NCBI RefSeq assembly: GCF_001189955.1
Contig: NZ_LFLT01000023.1
Coordinates: 17,898-81,897 of the forward strand
DNA length: 64,000 bases
Reading direction: 5' to 3'
From: Herbaspirillum chlorophenolicum
GTDB lineage: Bacteria > Pseudomonadota > Gammaproteobacteria > Burkholderiales > Burkholderiaceae_D
A program made the position numbers and the translations under genes. Shown piece by piece: positions 16,580-23,673 of this stretch (its first letter is position 1; each line of letters begins with the position of its first letter). The notes under the pieces are model-generated. The model did not search any database, was not told where the DNA came from, and worked only from the letters and a program-made list of their open reading frames with translations.

Positions 16580-17890
16580 ATGAAAAACGATATCGAAACA
16601 CGCGTATCCCGCAAACTCATGTGGCGCATCATTCCCTTCGTGATGCTGCTGTATTTCATCAGCTTCCTCGACCGCGTCAACGTCGGCTTCGCCGCCATCA
16701 CGATGAACAAGGCGCTGGGCCTGTCGCCGACTGCCTTCGGCCTGGGCGGCGGGCTGTTCTTCATCGGCTACTTCCTGTTCGAGGTGCCGTCCAACCTGAT
16801 CTTGCACAAGGTCGGCGCGCGCATCTGGATCGCCCGCGTGATGGTGACCTGGGGCCTGATCTCGGCCATCTCGGCGTTCGCGGTCGGCCCCAACAGCTTC
16901 TATGTGCTGCGCTTTTTGCTGGGCGTGGCTGAAGCCGGTTTCTTCCCCGGCATCATCCTTTACCTCTCGCTATGGTTCCCGGCCAAGCAGCGCGCGGTAG
17001 CGGCCGCCTGGTTCATGGCCGCCGCGCCGATCTCGGTGGCGCTGGGTTCGCCCTTGTCGGGCGCCATCATGCAGATGCCCTCCGTGTTCGGCCTGGCCGA
17101 CTGGCAGATGCTCTACATCATCGAGGCGGCGCCGGCGGTGATCCTCGGCTTCGTGGTGCTGAAATTCCTTACCGACAAGCCGGAGCAGGCCAAGTGGCTG
17201 GACGACGATGAGCGCGAATGGCTGGTGGCGCGCCTGAAGTCCGAGGCGGATGCGAAGAAGGGCGGCCACGGCCATACCGCCAGTGCCTGGCGTGCGTTGA
17301 AGGACATGCGCGTGCTGACCCTGGCATTGATCTACTTCGGCACTTCCGCCGGTCTCTACACACTGGGCCTGTGGGCGCCGCTGATGATCCGCGAATTCGG
17401 TTTCACGCCGTTCCAGACCGGCCTCCTGACCGGCGTGCCGAGCGTGGTGGCGGTGGTCGCGATGGTGCTGTGGGCGCGTCACTCCGACCGCCGTGGCGAG
17501 CGTACCTGGCACGTGGTGATTCCCTGTGTGCTGGCCTGCGTGGGCTTCCTGCTGGCCGGCAACGCCACCACTGCGTTGTTCGTGGTGCTGTCGCTGGTGG
17601 TGGTGAACGTGGGCATCAGCTCGGCCAAGGCGCCGCTGTGGGCCATGCCAAGCACCTTTCTCTCCGGCGCCGGTGCAGCGGCGGGCATTGCGATGATCAA
17701 TTCGCTGGGCAACCTGGGCGGTTTCGTCGGCCCGTTTGCCATCGGCTGGCTGAAGAGCGTGACGGGCGGCTACACCGCCGGCCTGTACGTGGTGGCGGGC
17801 ACATTGGCGATTTCGGCAATCGTGACGCTGATGCTGAGCCGCCAGACGTGCCTGCATGCCGGCGTAGCCAAGCCCAGTCATGGCGGTTGA
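16580..17890 (+). CDS. MFS transporter, anion:cation symporter family (tartrate carrier-like)
   Basis: Inner-membrane carrier of 436 residues with twelve predicted helices. The first segment (IIPFVMLLYFISFLDRVNVGFA) and the LGVAEAGFFPGIILYLSLWFP motif are hallmarks of the ACS family that imports organic acids such as tartrate (TtuB), phthalate and hexuronates. AAGGAGGAGACA precedes the ATG at 16580; the frame upstream of it lies within the leader. Position right after the tartrate dehydrogenase-like gene suggests uptake of the same acid. Confidence 0.9.
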   Translation: MKNDIETRVSRKLMWRIIPFVMLLYFISFLDRVNVGFAAITMNKALGLSPTAFGLGGGLFFIGYFLFEVPSNLILHKVGARIWIARVMVTWGLISAISAFAVGPNSFYVLRFLLGVAEAGFFPGIILYLSLWFPAKQRAVAAAWFMAAAPISVALGSPLSGAIMQMPSVFGLADWQMLYIIEAAPAVILGFVVLKFLTDKPEQAKWLDDDEREWLVARLKSEADAKKGGHGHTASAWRALKDMRVLTLALIYFGTSAGLYTLGLWAPLMIREFGFTPFQTGLLTGVPSVVAVVAMVLWARHSDRRGERTWHVVIPCVLACVGFLLAGNATTALFVVLSLVVVNVGISSAKAPLWAMPSTFLSGAGAAAGIAMINSLGNLGGFVGPFAIGWLKSVTGGYTAGLYVVAGTLAISAIVTLMLSRQTCLHAGVAKPSHGG

Positions 17891-17951
17891 GGAGGCGAGC
17901 ATGCAAGAAGGAAAGTGGCATTGGATGTTCTGATACGGATGAGTTGTTTCG

Positions 17952-17977
17952 AAGCGGGCCTGCGGGCCCGTTTCGTT
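17952..17977 (+). terminator. Intrinsic terminator
   Basis: AAGCGGGCC pairs with GGCCCGTTT (one G-T pair) around TGCG, ending in a short T-rich run. It lies 60 bases after the MFS stop and separates the carrier from the next regulator unit. Confidence 0.65.
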
Positions 17978-18014
17978 CAGGTTTGTTCTGCAGTGCAGCA
18001 GAAATTCTCATGGC

Positions 18015-18043
18015 TTGACACTTCACCGCCGGGTACCTATCCT
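18015..18043 (+). promoter_or_regulatory. Sigma70 promoter of the second FadR-type regulator
   Basis: TTGACA (18015-18020), 17-base spacer and TATCCT (18038-18043). The predicted start is near 18050, giving a leader of about 95 bases before the regulator's ATG. Confidence 0.65.
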
Positions 18044-18092
18044 CCACAGCCATTGGTCTTACCTTTCCCGGCATAGCCGGCGGCCAGCAAGG

Positions 18093-18111
18093 CATTGCCT
18101 CCATGGCAATG
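18093..18111. promoter_or_regulatory. Inverted repeat in the regulator leader
   Basis: CATTGCC-TCCAT-GGCAATG, two perfect 7-base arms, sits between the promoter and the start of the FadR-type regulator. Its place fits an autoregulatory operator or a leader hairpin. Confidence 0.4.
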
Positions 18112-18145
18112 ATTCATCCGACCCTTAGGCGCTCACTCCGACAGT

Positions 18146-18865
18146 ATGTCTTTTGATCCCATCGTCCAGAAGTCCATTTCCGAGCAAGTCGCACAGCGCT
18201 TGCTGACCATGATCCGCAGCGGCCTGCTGAAACCCGACCAGCAGCTGCCGCCCGAGCGCGAACTGGCCGCCATGCTGGGCGTGGGACGCCCGGCCGTGCG
18301 CGAGGCGATCCGCGGCCTGGCGCTACTGGGCCTGTTGCGCATCCGCCAGGGGGAGGGCACCTTCGTCAGTTCGCTGGAAACGCGTGAGCTGCTGGAGCCG
18401 TTGGAGATGATCATCGACCTCAACGCCGGCACGCTTGAAGCGCTGTTCGACGCGCGCCTGATCATCGAAACCGGCGTGGCCGCACTGGCCGCCACCCACA
18501 TCGGCGAGGCCGAACTGGCGCACCTGGTGCGCAACGTGGAAGACGAAGCGCGTCTGTTGTCCGACCCGGCCGCCTTCGCCGCCGCCGATGTCGAATTCCA
18601 CGAAGCCATTATCGAAGCCTGCGACAACCCATTCCTGCAAAGCATCGCCGGCAGCCTCTACATGCTGGGCAAGAAGAGCCGCACCATCACCTCGCGCATC
18701 CCGGCCACGCTGGAGCGCAGCCTGCAGGACCACCGCGAGATCCTCGATGCGCTCAAGGCGCGCGATCCGCAGAAGGCCTCCGATGCCATGCGCAACCATC
18801 TGATTCACGTACGCGACGCTTACCGCGGCGCGGCGCGCAACAAGGACGAATCGGTACACGATTAA
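18146..18865 (+). CDS. FadR-subfamily GntR regulator
   Basis: A 239-residue regulator with an N-terminal winged helix (about 8-75; LPPERELAAMLGVGRPAVREAI) and a C-terminal FCD domain (about 92-220), the normal length for the group. FCD domains often bind a metal and a carboxylic acid; acidic and His residues typical of that site (for example FHEAIIEA) are present. It probably controls the SDR gene that follows and perhaps the tartrate-type genes. The start has only a weak ribosome site. Confidence 0.88.
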   Translation: MSFDPIVQKSISEQVAQRLLTMIRSGLLKPDQQLPPERELAAMLGVGRPAVREAIRGLALLGLLRIRQGEGTFVSSLETRELLEPLEMIIDLNAGTLEALFDARLIIETGVAALAATHIGEAELAHLVRNVEDEARLLSDPAAFAAADVEFHEAIIEACDNPFLQSIAGSLYMLGKKSRTITSRIPATLERSLQDHREILDALKARDPQKASDAMRNHLIHVRDAYRGAARNKDESVHD

Positions 18866-19062
18866 GACCACTCAAGCATGACGCGCCGCCGTTGCCGCTC
18901 CCATGCGGCTCTCCACAACGGCGGCGTTGGCAGCACCGTCGCGGCGCCATGCCTGCGATGCCCGATACAGAACAAGCGATACCGGCAGGGCGCAGGGCCG
19001 CCCAATCCCATAAGCCGGAGCATGAACGATCAATCACCGTTTAATTTTCACAGGAGAACAGC

Positions 19063-19824
19063 ATGCTAGATCTGGCTGGAAAAGTCGTCTTCATAAGCGG
19101 CGCGAGCACCGGCATCGGCGCCGCCGCAGCCCGCGCTTTCGGCGCGCGCGGCGCACACGTCATCGTCCACTACAACAGCTCGGCAAAGGAAGCTGAACTG
19201 GTTGCCGCCGACGTGCGCGAAACCGGCAGCAAAGCCATCACCATCGGCGCTGATGTGCGCGACAGCAACGCCATCAACCAGGCAATCGCCAGCGCAGTCG
19301 AGCAGCTCGGCCGCATCGACGTGCTGATCAACAACGCCGGCAGCCTGGTCAAGCGCGAGCCGCTCGAAAAGGTCACCGACGAACTGTTCGACGACATCGT
19401 CCACATCAACGCCCGTTCGGTGGTCGCCTTCACGCGCGCCGTGATCCCGGTCATGCGCCGCCAGGGCGGCGGCAACATCATCAACGTCACCTCGGTCGCG
19501 GCCCGCCACGGCGGCGGCCCGGGCGCGCTGATCTACGCGGCTTCCAAGGGATTTGTCAGCACCATCACGCGCGGCATGGCCAAGGAACTGCTGGCCGACA
19601 AGATCCGTGTCAACGCGGTGGCGCCGGGCGTGATCATGACGCCGTTCCAGGAACGCTTCACCACGCCGGAGCAGCTGGAAGCGTTCCGCAAGACCATTCC
19701 CATGGGCCGCATCGGCGATCCGGACGAGTGCAGCGGGGCTTTCCTCTATCTGGCTTCGGAGCAGATGTCGGGGTATGTGACGGGGCAGATCATTGAGGTG
19801 AATGGGGGGCAGTACATGCCGTGA
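19063..19824 (+). CDS. Classical SDR dehydrogenase (FabG-like)
   Basis: A 253-residue classical short-chain dehydrogenase. GASTGIG (12-18) binds NAD(P), NNAG is near residue 88, the catalytic Ser lies in NVTSVAAR, and YAASKG holds the Tyr-x-x-x-Lys pair near 155-159. ACAGGAGAACAGC precedes the ATG. FabG-like sequences outside fatty-acid operons usually oxidise sugars, sugar acids or polyols; next to a FadR-type regulator and a tartrate-type cluster this is a likely role, but the substrate is unknown. Confidence 0.88.
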   Translation: MLDLAGKVVFISGASTGIGAAAARAFGARGAHVIVHYNSSAKEAELVAADVRETGSKAITIGADVRDSNAINQAIASAVEQLGRIDVLINNAGSLVKREPLEKVTDELFDDIVHINARSVVAFTRAVIPVMRRQGGGNIINVTSVAARHGGGPGALIYAASKGFVSTITRGMAKELLADKIRVNAVAPGVIMTPFQERFTTPEQLEAFRKTIPMGRIGDPDECSGAFLYLASEQMSGYVTGQIIEVNGGQYMP

Positions 19825-19845
19825 CAGTGCACCGCGTTCGATAGC

Positions 19846-19873
19846 AAAGGGCTGCCTGCGGGCAGCCCTTTTT
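19846..19873 (+). terminator. Strong intrinsic terminator
   Basis: AAAGGGCTGCC and GGCAGCCCTTT form a perfect 11-base stem with a 4-base loop and a T-run, 22 bases after the SDR stop. It separates the SDR gene from cyanase. Confidence 0.9.
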
Positions 19874-19966
19874 GCCTCCGGCCTGGCATATCCCTTGCTC
19901 AATGACGAATCGGGACGCATGAGTCGTCGCCCGCTATTTTCGTCAACCGATTCGAGGAGAGAGCAC

Positions 19967-20410
19967 ATGGACCGCAACCAAGTCACCCAGAAGATCATCA
20001 CCGCCAAGGTCAGGAACAAGATGACCTGGGCCCAGATCGCCGAGCGCATCGGCCAGAGCAAGGAGTGGACGACCGCCGCCATGCTCGGCCAGATGACGCT
20101 GACCGCCAAGCAGGCCGCCGCCGCCCAGGAGCTGTTCGCGCTGACCGACGAGGAAACCCTGTGGCTGCAGATCGTGCCCTACAAGGGTTCGCTGCCCACG
20201 CCGGTGCCGACCGACCCGCTGATCTACCGCTGGTACGAGATCGTCAGCGTCTATGGCAGCACCATCAAGGAGCTGATCCATGAGGAATTCGGCGATGGCA
20301 TCATGAGCGCCATCGACTTCAAGATGGACATCCAGCGCCAGGCCGATCCGAATGGCGATCGCGTCAATGTGATGCTTTCCGGCAAGTTTTTGCCGTACAA
20401 AACCTATTGA
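19967..20410 (+). CDS. cynS: Cyanate hydratase (cyanase)
   Basis: Cytoplasmic enzyme of 147 residues that converts cyanate and bicarbonate to carbamate and CO2, releasing ammonia. The N-terminal helical domain (1-75) is POU-like and the C-terminal part forms the dimer active site. The catalytic triad Arg88, Glu91 and Ser114 corresponds to R96, E99 and S122 of the Escherichia coli enzyme with constant offset. GAGGAGAGAGC precedes the ATG. No cynR, carbonic anhydrase or cyanate transporter gene is adjacent, so it stands as a single gene. Confidence 0.96.
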   Translation: MDRNQVTQKIITAKVRNKMTWAQIAERIGQSKEWTTAAMLGQMTLTAKQAAAAQELFALTDEETLWLQIVPYKGSLPTPVPTDPLIYRWYEIVSVYGSTIKELIHEEFGDGIMSAIDFKMDIQRQADPNGDRVNVMLSGKFLPYKTY

Positions 20411-20482
20411 GCGCTGTGGCGGAATTGCGAGCGGGCATTTGTACGTCGCAATTCCGGCCGAAGAGGCCCTAGAATAGGGCGC

Positions 20483-21874
20483 ATGCTCAAAGACAAAAAA
20501 CTCTCCGCCTACAAGCCCTCGGCTACCCGCATCAAGGCGCGCTTCGTCGCCATCTCCTGGCGCGACCTGGCAGTCAGTTTCGGGCCCTTCATCCTGCTGA
20601 TCCTGGTCGGCGCCTGGCTGGTGATCTGGCTGATCAGGCCGGCGCCGCCGTCCGACATCACCATCGCGGCCGGCCCCAAGGACAGTAATTTCTGGCGCGT
20701 GGCCGAACGCTACCGCACCATCCTGGCGCGCGACGGCATCAAGCTCAATATCGTCGAGACCGGCGGCTCGCTGGATAACCTCAAGCGGCTGGCCGATCCG
20801 GCGCAAGACGTGGATGTGGGCTTCGTTCAGGGCGGTTTGGCCAGCGCGGTGAGCGCCGATGCGCTGGCGCCGCTGGTGTCGTTGGGCAGCATCTCTTATG
20901 TGCCGGTATCCATTTATTACCGCAGTCCGCCGCTGCGCGAGGACGGCAAGCCCGCGCCGCCGTTGCGCCAGCTCTCGGAACTGGCGGGCAAGCGCATCGC
21001 CATCGGCGGCGAGGGTAGCGGCTCCAGCGTGCTGGCCTTGACGCTGCTCAAGGCAAATGGCGTGGAGCAGGGCGGCGGCACCGAGCTGTTGAGCATCGGC
21101 GGTGATGACGCGGCCCAGGCGCTGACGAGCGGCAAGATCGATGCCGCTTTCCTGATGGGGGATTCGGTATCGGTGGCGACCATGGGCAAGCTGCTGCGCA
21201 CGCCTGGCATCCGGCTGCTGGATTTCTCGCAGGCCGATGCCTATGTGCGGCGCTTCCGCTACCTGAACATCCTGAAGATGCCGATGGGCGTGTTCGATCT
21301 GGCGCGCAACCTGCCTTCGCGCGATACCCAACTGGTGGCGCCGACGGCGGAACTGGTGGCGCGCGACGACTTGCATCCGGCCTTGTCCGACCTGCTGATC
21401 GAGGCGGCGCACGAAGTACATGGCAAGGCCAACGTGATGCAAAAGGCGGGGGAGTTTCCGGCGCCGCTGGAGCATGAATATCCGATCAGCGACGATGCCG
21501 CACGCTATTACAAGTCGGGCAAGACCTTCTTCTACCGTACGCTGCCGTTCTGGATGGCCAGCCTGGTCGACCGGGCGGTGGTGATCCTGCTGCCGATCAT
21601 CCTGCTGCTGATTCCCGGCATCCGACTGGTGCCAATGCTGTACGGCTGGCGCATCCGTTCGCGCATCTATCACTGGTATGGCGAGCTGATCGCGCTGGAG
21701 CGGGGGATTTCGCGCGAGACGCAGGAGCAGCAGGCCGAGATGCTCAAGCGCCTGGATGAGATCGAAGCGGCGGTCAACCGCATGAAGATGCCGCTGGCCT
21801 TTGCCGACCAGTTCTATGTGCTGCGCGAGCATATCGGTTTCGTCCGTGCGCGGCTGGAGCATGGCGTGGCCTGA
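20483..21874 (+). CDS. Membrane-anchored TAXI-family solute-binding protein
   Basis: A 463-residue protein. A membrane helix at about 33-55 replaces the usual cleaved signal peptide; a TAXI-type binding domain follows (about 60-335; AAGPKDSNFWRVAERY, DVGFVQGGLA, GGEGSGSSVLALTLLKANGV). A second membrane helix lies at about 365-385, and the last 75 residues are charged and helical, predicted cytoplasmic coiled coil. TAXI proteins normally bind anions for TRAP transporters, but no TRAP permease gene is nearby. The two-helix architecture suggests a sensor or adaptor rather than a free carrier receptor. The binding domain call is firm, the role is not. Confidence 0.82.
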   Translation: MLKDKKLSAYKPSATRIKARFVAISWRDLAVSFGPFILLILVGAWLVIWLIRPAPPSDITIAAGPKDSNFWRVAERYRTILARDGIKLNIVETGGSLDNLKRLADPAQDVDVGFVQGGLASAVSADALAPLVSLGSISYVPVSIYYRSPPLREDGKPAPPLRQLSELAGKRIAIGGEGSGSSVLALTLLKANGVEQGGGTELLSIGGDDAAQALTSGKIDAAFLMGDSVSVATMGKLLRTPGIRLLDFSQADAYVRRFRYLNILKMPMGVFDLARNLPSRDTQLVAPTAELVARDDLHPALSDLLIEAAHEVHGKANVMQKAGEFPAPLEHEYPISDDAARYYKSGKTFFYRTLPFWMASLVDRAVVILLPIILLLIPGIRLVPMLYGWRIRSRIYHWYGELIALERGISRETQEQQAEMLKRLDEIEAAVNRMKMPLAFADQFYVLREHIGFVRARLEHGVA

Positions 21875-21892
21875 GCGCCACGCCGGAAGGGG

Positions 21893-21922
21893 AAAGCCGC
21901 CTATTGGCGGCTTTGTTGTATA
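21893..21922 (+). terminator. Intrinsic terminator
   Basis: AAAGCCGCC pairs with GGCGGCTTT around a 4-base loop, followed by a short T-rich stretch, just after the TAXI-type gene. Confidence 0.75.
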
Positions 21923-21956
21923 GTGGGCCGTCGCGCCAAAACTACTGTATGAAAAA

Positions 21957-21976
21957 TACTGTGTATTTGTACAGTA
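21957..21976 (+). promoter_or_regulatory. LexA (SOS) box
   Basis: TACTGT (21957-21962), 8 bases, ACAGTA (21971-21976): all six bases of both conserved half-sites match the LexA consensus TACTGT-N8-ACAGTA used in gamma- and betaproteobacteria. It lies 49 bases before the start of the 76-codon gene and overlaps its likely promoter (TGC-TACAGT at 21981-21989 may be an extended -10). Confidence 0.85.
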
Positions 21977-22024
21977 TATGTGCTACAGTGAAGTCTCTTA
22001 CAGACAAGAAGAGGAATCACTGCC

Positions 22025-22255
22025 ATGACACACTTCGATCTTGCTTCAAACACACGCTTCGCCGTTGTTTCTTCCACGCCGTCGTCGTTCAGCCTGCGTA
22101 TCGGCCGCCGCGAAATCTTCGCCTGCCGCGATACTTACGTACGGCGCTACCGCGTCAACCCCGTCATTGAATGCAGCGCCGGCATAGAGCCCGGCCACGT
22201 TGAAATCCTGTTGTTCCGCCGCTGGTTGCTGGTGCTGTCCAAGGCGCGCGGCTAA
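22025..22255 (+). CDS. Small SOS-controlled protein of unknown function
   Basis: A 76-residue basic protein (Arg-rich centre, no signal peptide). AAGAGGAA lies about 10 bases before the ATG. Residues 1-22 are polar, 23-45 hold RIGRREIFACRDTYVRRYR with several Arg and one Cys, and the C-terminal segment VEILLFRRWLLVLSKARG is amphipathic and hydrophobic, able to touch membrane or a protein partner. A perfect LexA box upstream indicates induction by DNA damage. Small SOS proteins elsewhere include division inhibitors and membrane toxins, but I see no homology to SulA, TisB, SymE or others. Function unknown. Confidence 0.65.
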   Translation: MTHFDLASNTRFAVVSSTPSSFSLRIGRREIFACRDTYVRRYRVNPVIECSAGIEPGHVEILLFRRWLLVLSKARG

Positions 22256-22341
22256 TGCGTCGCGCGCTCGACTGGCTGGTGATGGACGATGGCGGCCATG
22301 CTGCCGCTACCGTCCCCACCGGCTCGATGGGAAGATGCAGT

Positions 22342-23529
22342 TCAGACATCCGCGTCCAGATTCTGCGTGCGATGGCTGGCCGGGAATGTGACCAAGTGCC
22401 TGACATCCAGCCGGATGCCGATCCATTCGCCGATGTCATGGTCATGGTGCGAGGGAACCAGCGACAGTAGCTGCTGGCCGTTCTCCAGTTCCAGCGTGTA
22501 GAGGAATTCCGCACCGCGAAATGATTTGCGCAATACCTGTGCCTTGAAGGGCGATGCATCGTCGTGCATCACATCGTCGGCGCGCAGCAGTATGTCGATT
22601 ACTGCCGGGTGTGCGCCGGGTGGATTTTCCGGTACTTCATCCTGATGACGCTGATGAGATTGGCGGGGCTGGTTATCCAGGTACTCCGAGTAGCCGTGGT
22701 AATTCGGATTTTTTCCGCTCATCGTCATTGAACGCAGCCGTCCGGCTGCGGTTTCCACTTCGAATACGCCATCTTGCCGAGGCTGCTGCAAGCGGCCTTC
22801 CATCAACACGCCATGGCCGATGAAGTCGGCCACGAAGCGCGTCGCGGGGCGATGGTAGAGGGAATAGGGCGTGTCCCATTGCTCGAGGCGGGCCTGTTTC
22901 ATGACGCCGACCACATCGCCTACGGCGAAGGCTTCCATCTGGTCATGCGTGACCATCAGGGCGGTGGTGTGCGTGCGCTTGAGAATGTCGCGCACGTCAT
23001 GCGCCAGCCTTTCCCGCAATTCCACATCCAGGCTTGAGAAGGGTTCGTCCAGCAACAGCAGCCGCGGTTGCGGCGCCAGCGCACGGGCCAGGGCGATGCG
23101 CTGCTGCTGGCCGCCGGAGAGCTGGTGCGGGAATTTCTTGTGGGCGTCGGGCAGGCCGACTAGCGCCAGCATCTGGTCAACTACCGCGGCACGTTGCGCG
23201 CGCGCCATGCCGCGCAGGCCGAAGCCGACGTTGGCGGCGATGTCCAGGTGCGGGAACAGCGCGAAGTCCTGAAATACCATGCCGATGCGGCGTTCCTCGG
23301 CCGGTACGCGCATGCCGTGGCCGTCCAGTACGCGGCCGTCCAGCCGGATGCTGCCGGATTGCGCCTGTTCCAGGCCGGCGATGGCGCGCAGCAGGCTGGT
23401 TTTGCCGCTGCCGGAGGGGCCGAGCAGCACACCCAACTGGCCCGGCTGCAGTTGCAGCGAGACGGCGTCGACCGCCGGCGTCGGGGTGCGCGGATAGCGG
23501 ATGCTGACCTGATCGACTTCGAGAAACAT
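22342..23529 (-). CDS. ABC transporter ATP-binding protein, iron(III) (FbpC/FutC) type
   Basis: ATPase of 395 residues paired with the divergent permease gene. Walker A GPSGSGKT is near residue 36-43, signature LSGGQQQR near 138-145 and Walker B LLLLDEP near 158-164; then a TOBE-type C-terminal domain starting at about residue 235 (FIGHGVLMEGR). FbpC proteins are usually about 350 residues; here a hydrophilic, His/Gln/Asn-rich segment (about 268-305) interrupts the TOBE region. The ATG at 23529 gives the normal family N-terminus; the longer frame upstream overlaps the permease gene. No periplasmic receptor gene is in the neighbourhood. Confidence 0.86.
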   Translation of the reverse strand: MFLEVDQVSIRYPRTPTPAVDAVSLQLQPGQLGVLLGPSGSGKTSLLRAIAGLEQAQSGSIRLDGRVLDGHGMRVPAEERRIGMVFQDFALFPHLDIAANVGFGLRGMARAQRAAVVDQMLALVGLPDAHKKFPHQLSGGQQQRIALARALAPQPRLLLLDEPFSSLDVELRERLAHDVRDILKRTHTTALMVTHDQMEAFAVGDVVGVMKQARLEQWDTPYSLYHRPATRFVADFIGHGVLMEGRLQQPRQDGVFEVETAAGRLRSMTMSGKNPNYHGYSEYLDNQPRQSHQRHQDEVPENPPGAHPAVIDILLRADDVMHDDASPFKAQVLRKSFRGAEFLYTLELENGQQLLSLVPSHHDHDIGEWIGIRLDVRHLVTFPASHRTQNLDADV

Positions 23530-23673
23530 GTAGTACTCACTTAAATGGTTACAATTCGCATTTGCTGCAGTGTAGCGTATGCGCCGGGACAAACTGCTCC
23601 CGCGCCATGCCGATATGCATCCTTTGCCGTATTTCCATGTTGTTGTTGCCGTCCTTCTGATTCTTTTTAGCTC
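23530..23673. promoter_or_regulatory. Divergent promoter region of the iron-type ABC genes
   Basis: 144 bases between the two starts. The stretch 23546-23564 is AT-rich and partly matches the 7-1-7 Fur motif (about 9 of 14 positions), which would fit iron control. The match is too weak for a firm call. Confidence 0.3.

Noticed and set aside
19943..21862. 639-codon minus-strand frame over cynS and the TAXI gene
   Set aside because: Antisense shadow of cyanase (complete catalytic triad on the plus strand) and the TAXI gene.
22255..22470. 71-codon frame starting at TAATG of the SOS-linked gene
   Set aside because: Translational coupling geometry is attractive, but more than half of it overlaps the 3' end of the ABC ATPase gene on the other strand and the translation shows no recognisable pattern; kept only as a point to check.
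23546..23564. Possible Fur box between the iron-type ABC genes
   Set aside because: Only about 9 of 14 motif positions match, near what chance gives in AT-rich promoter DNA.
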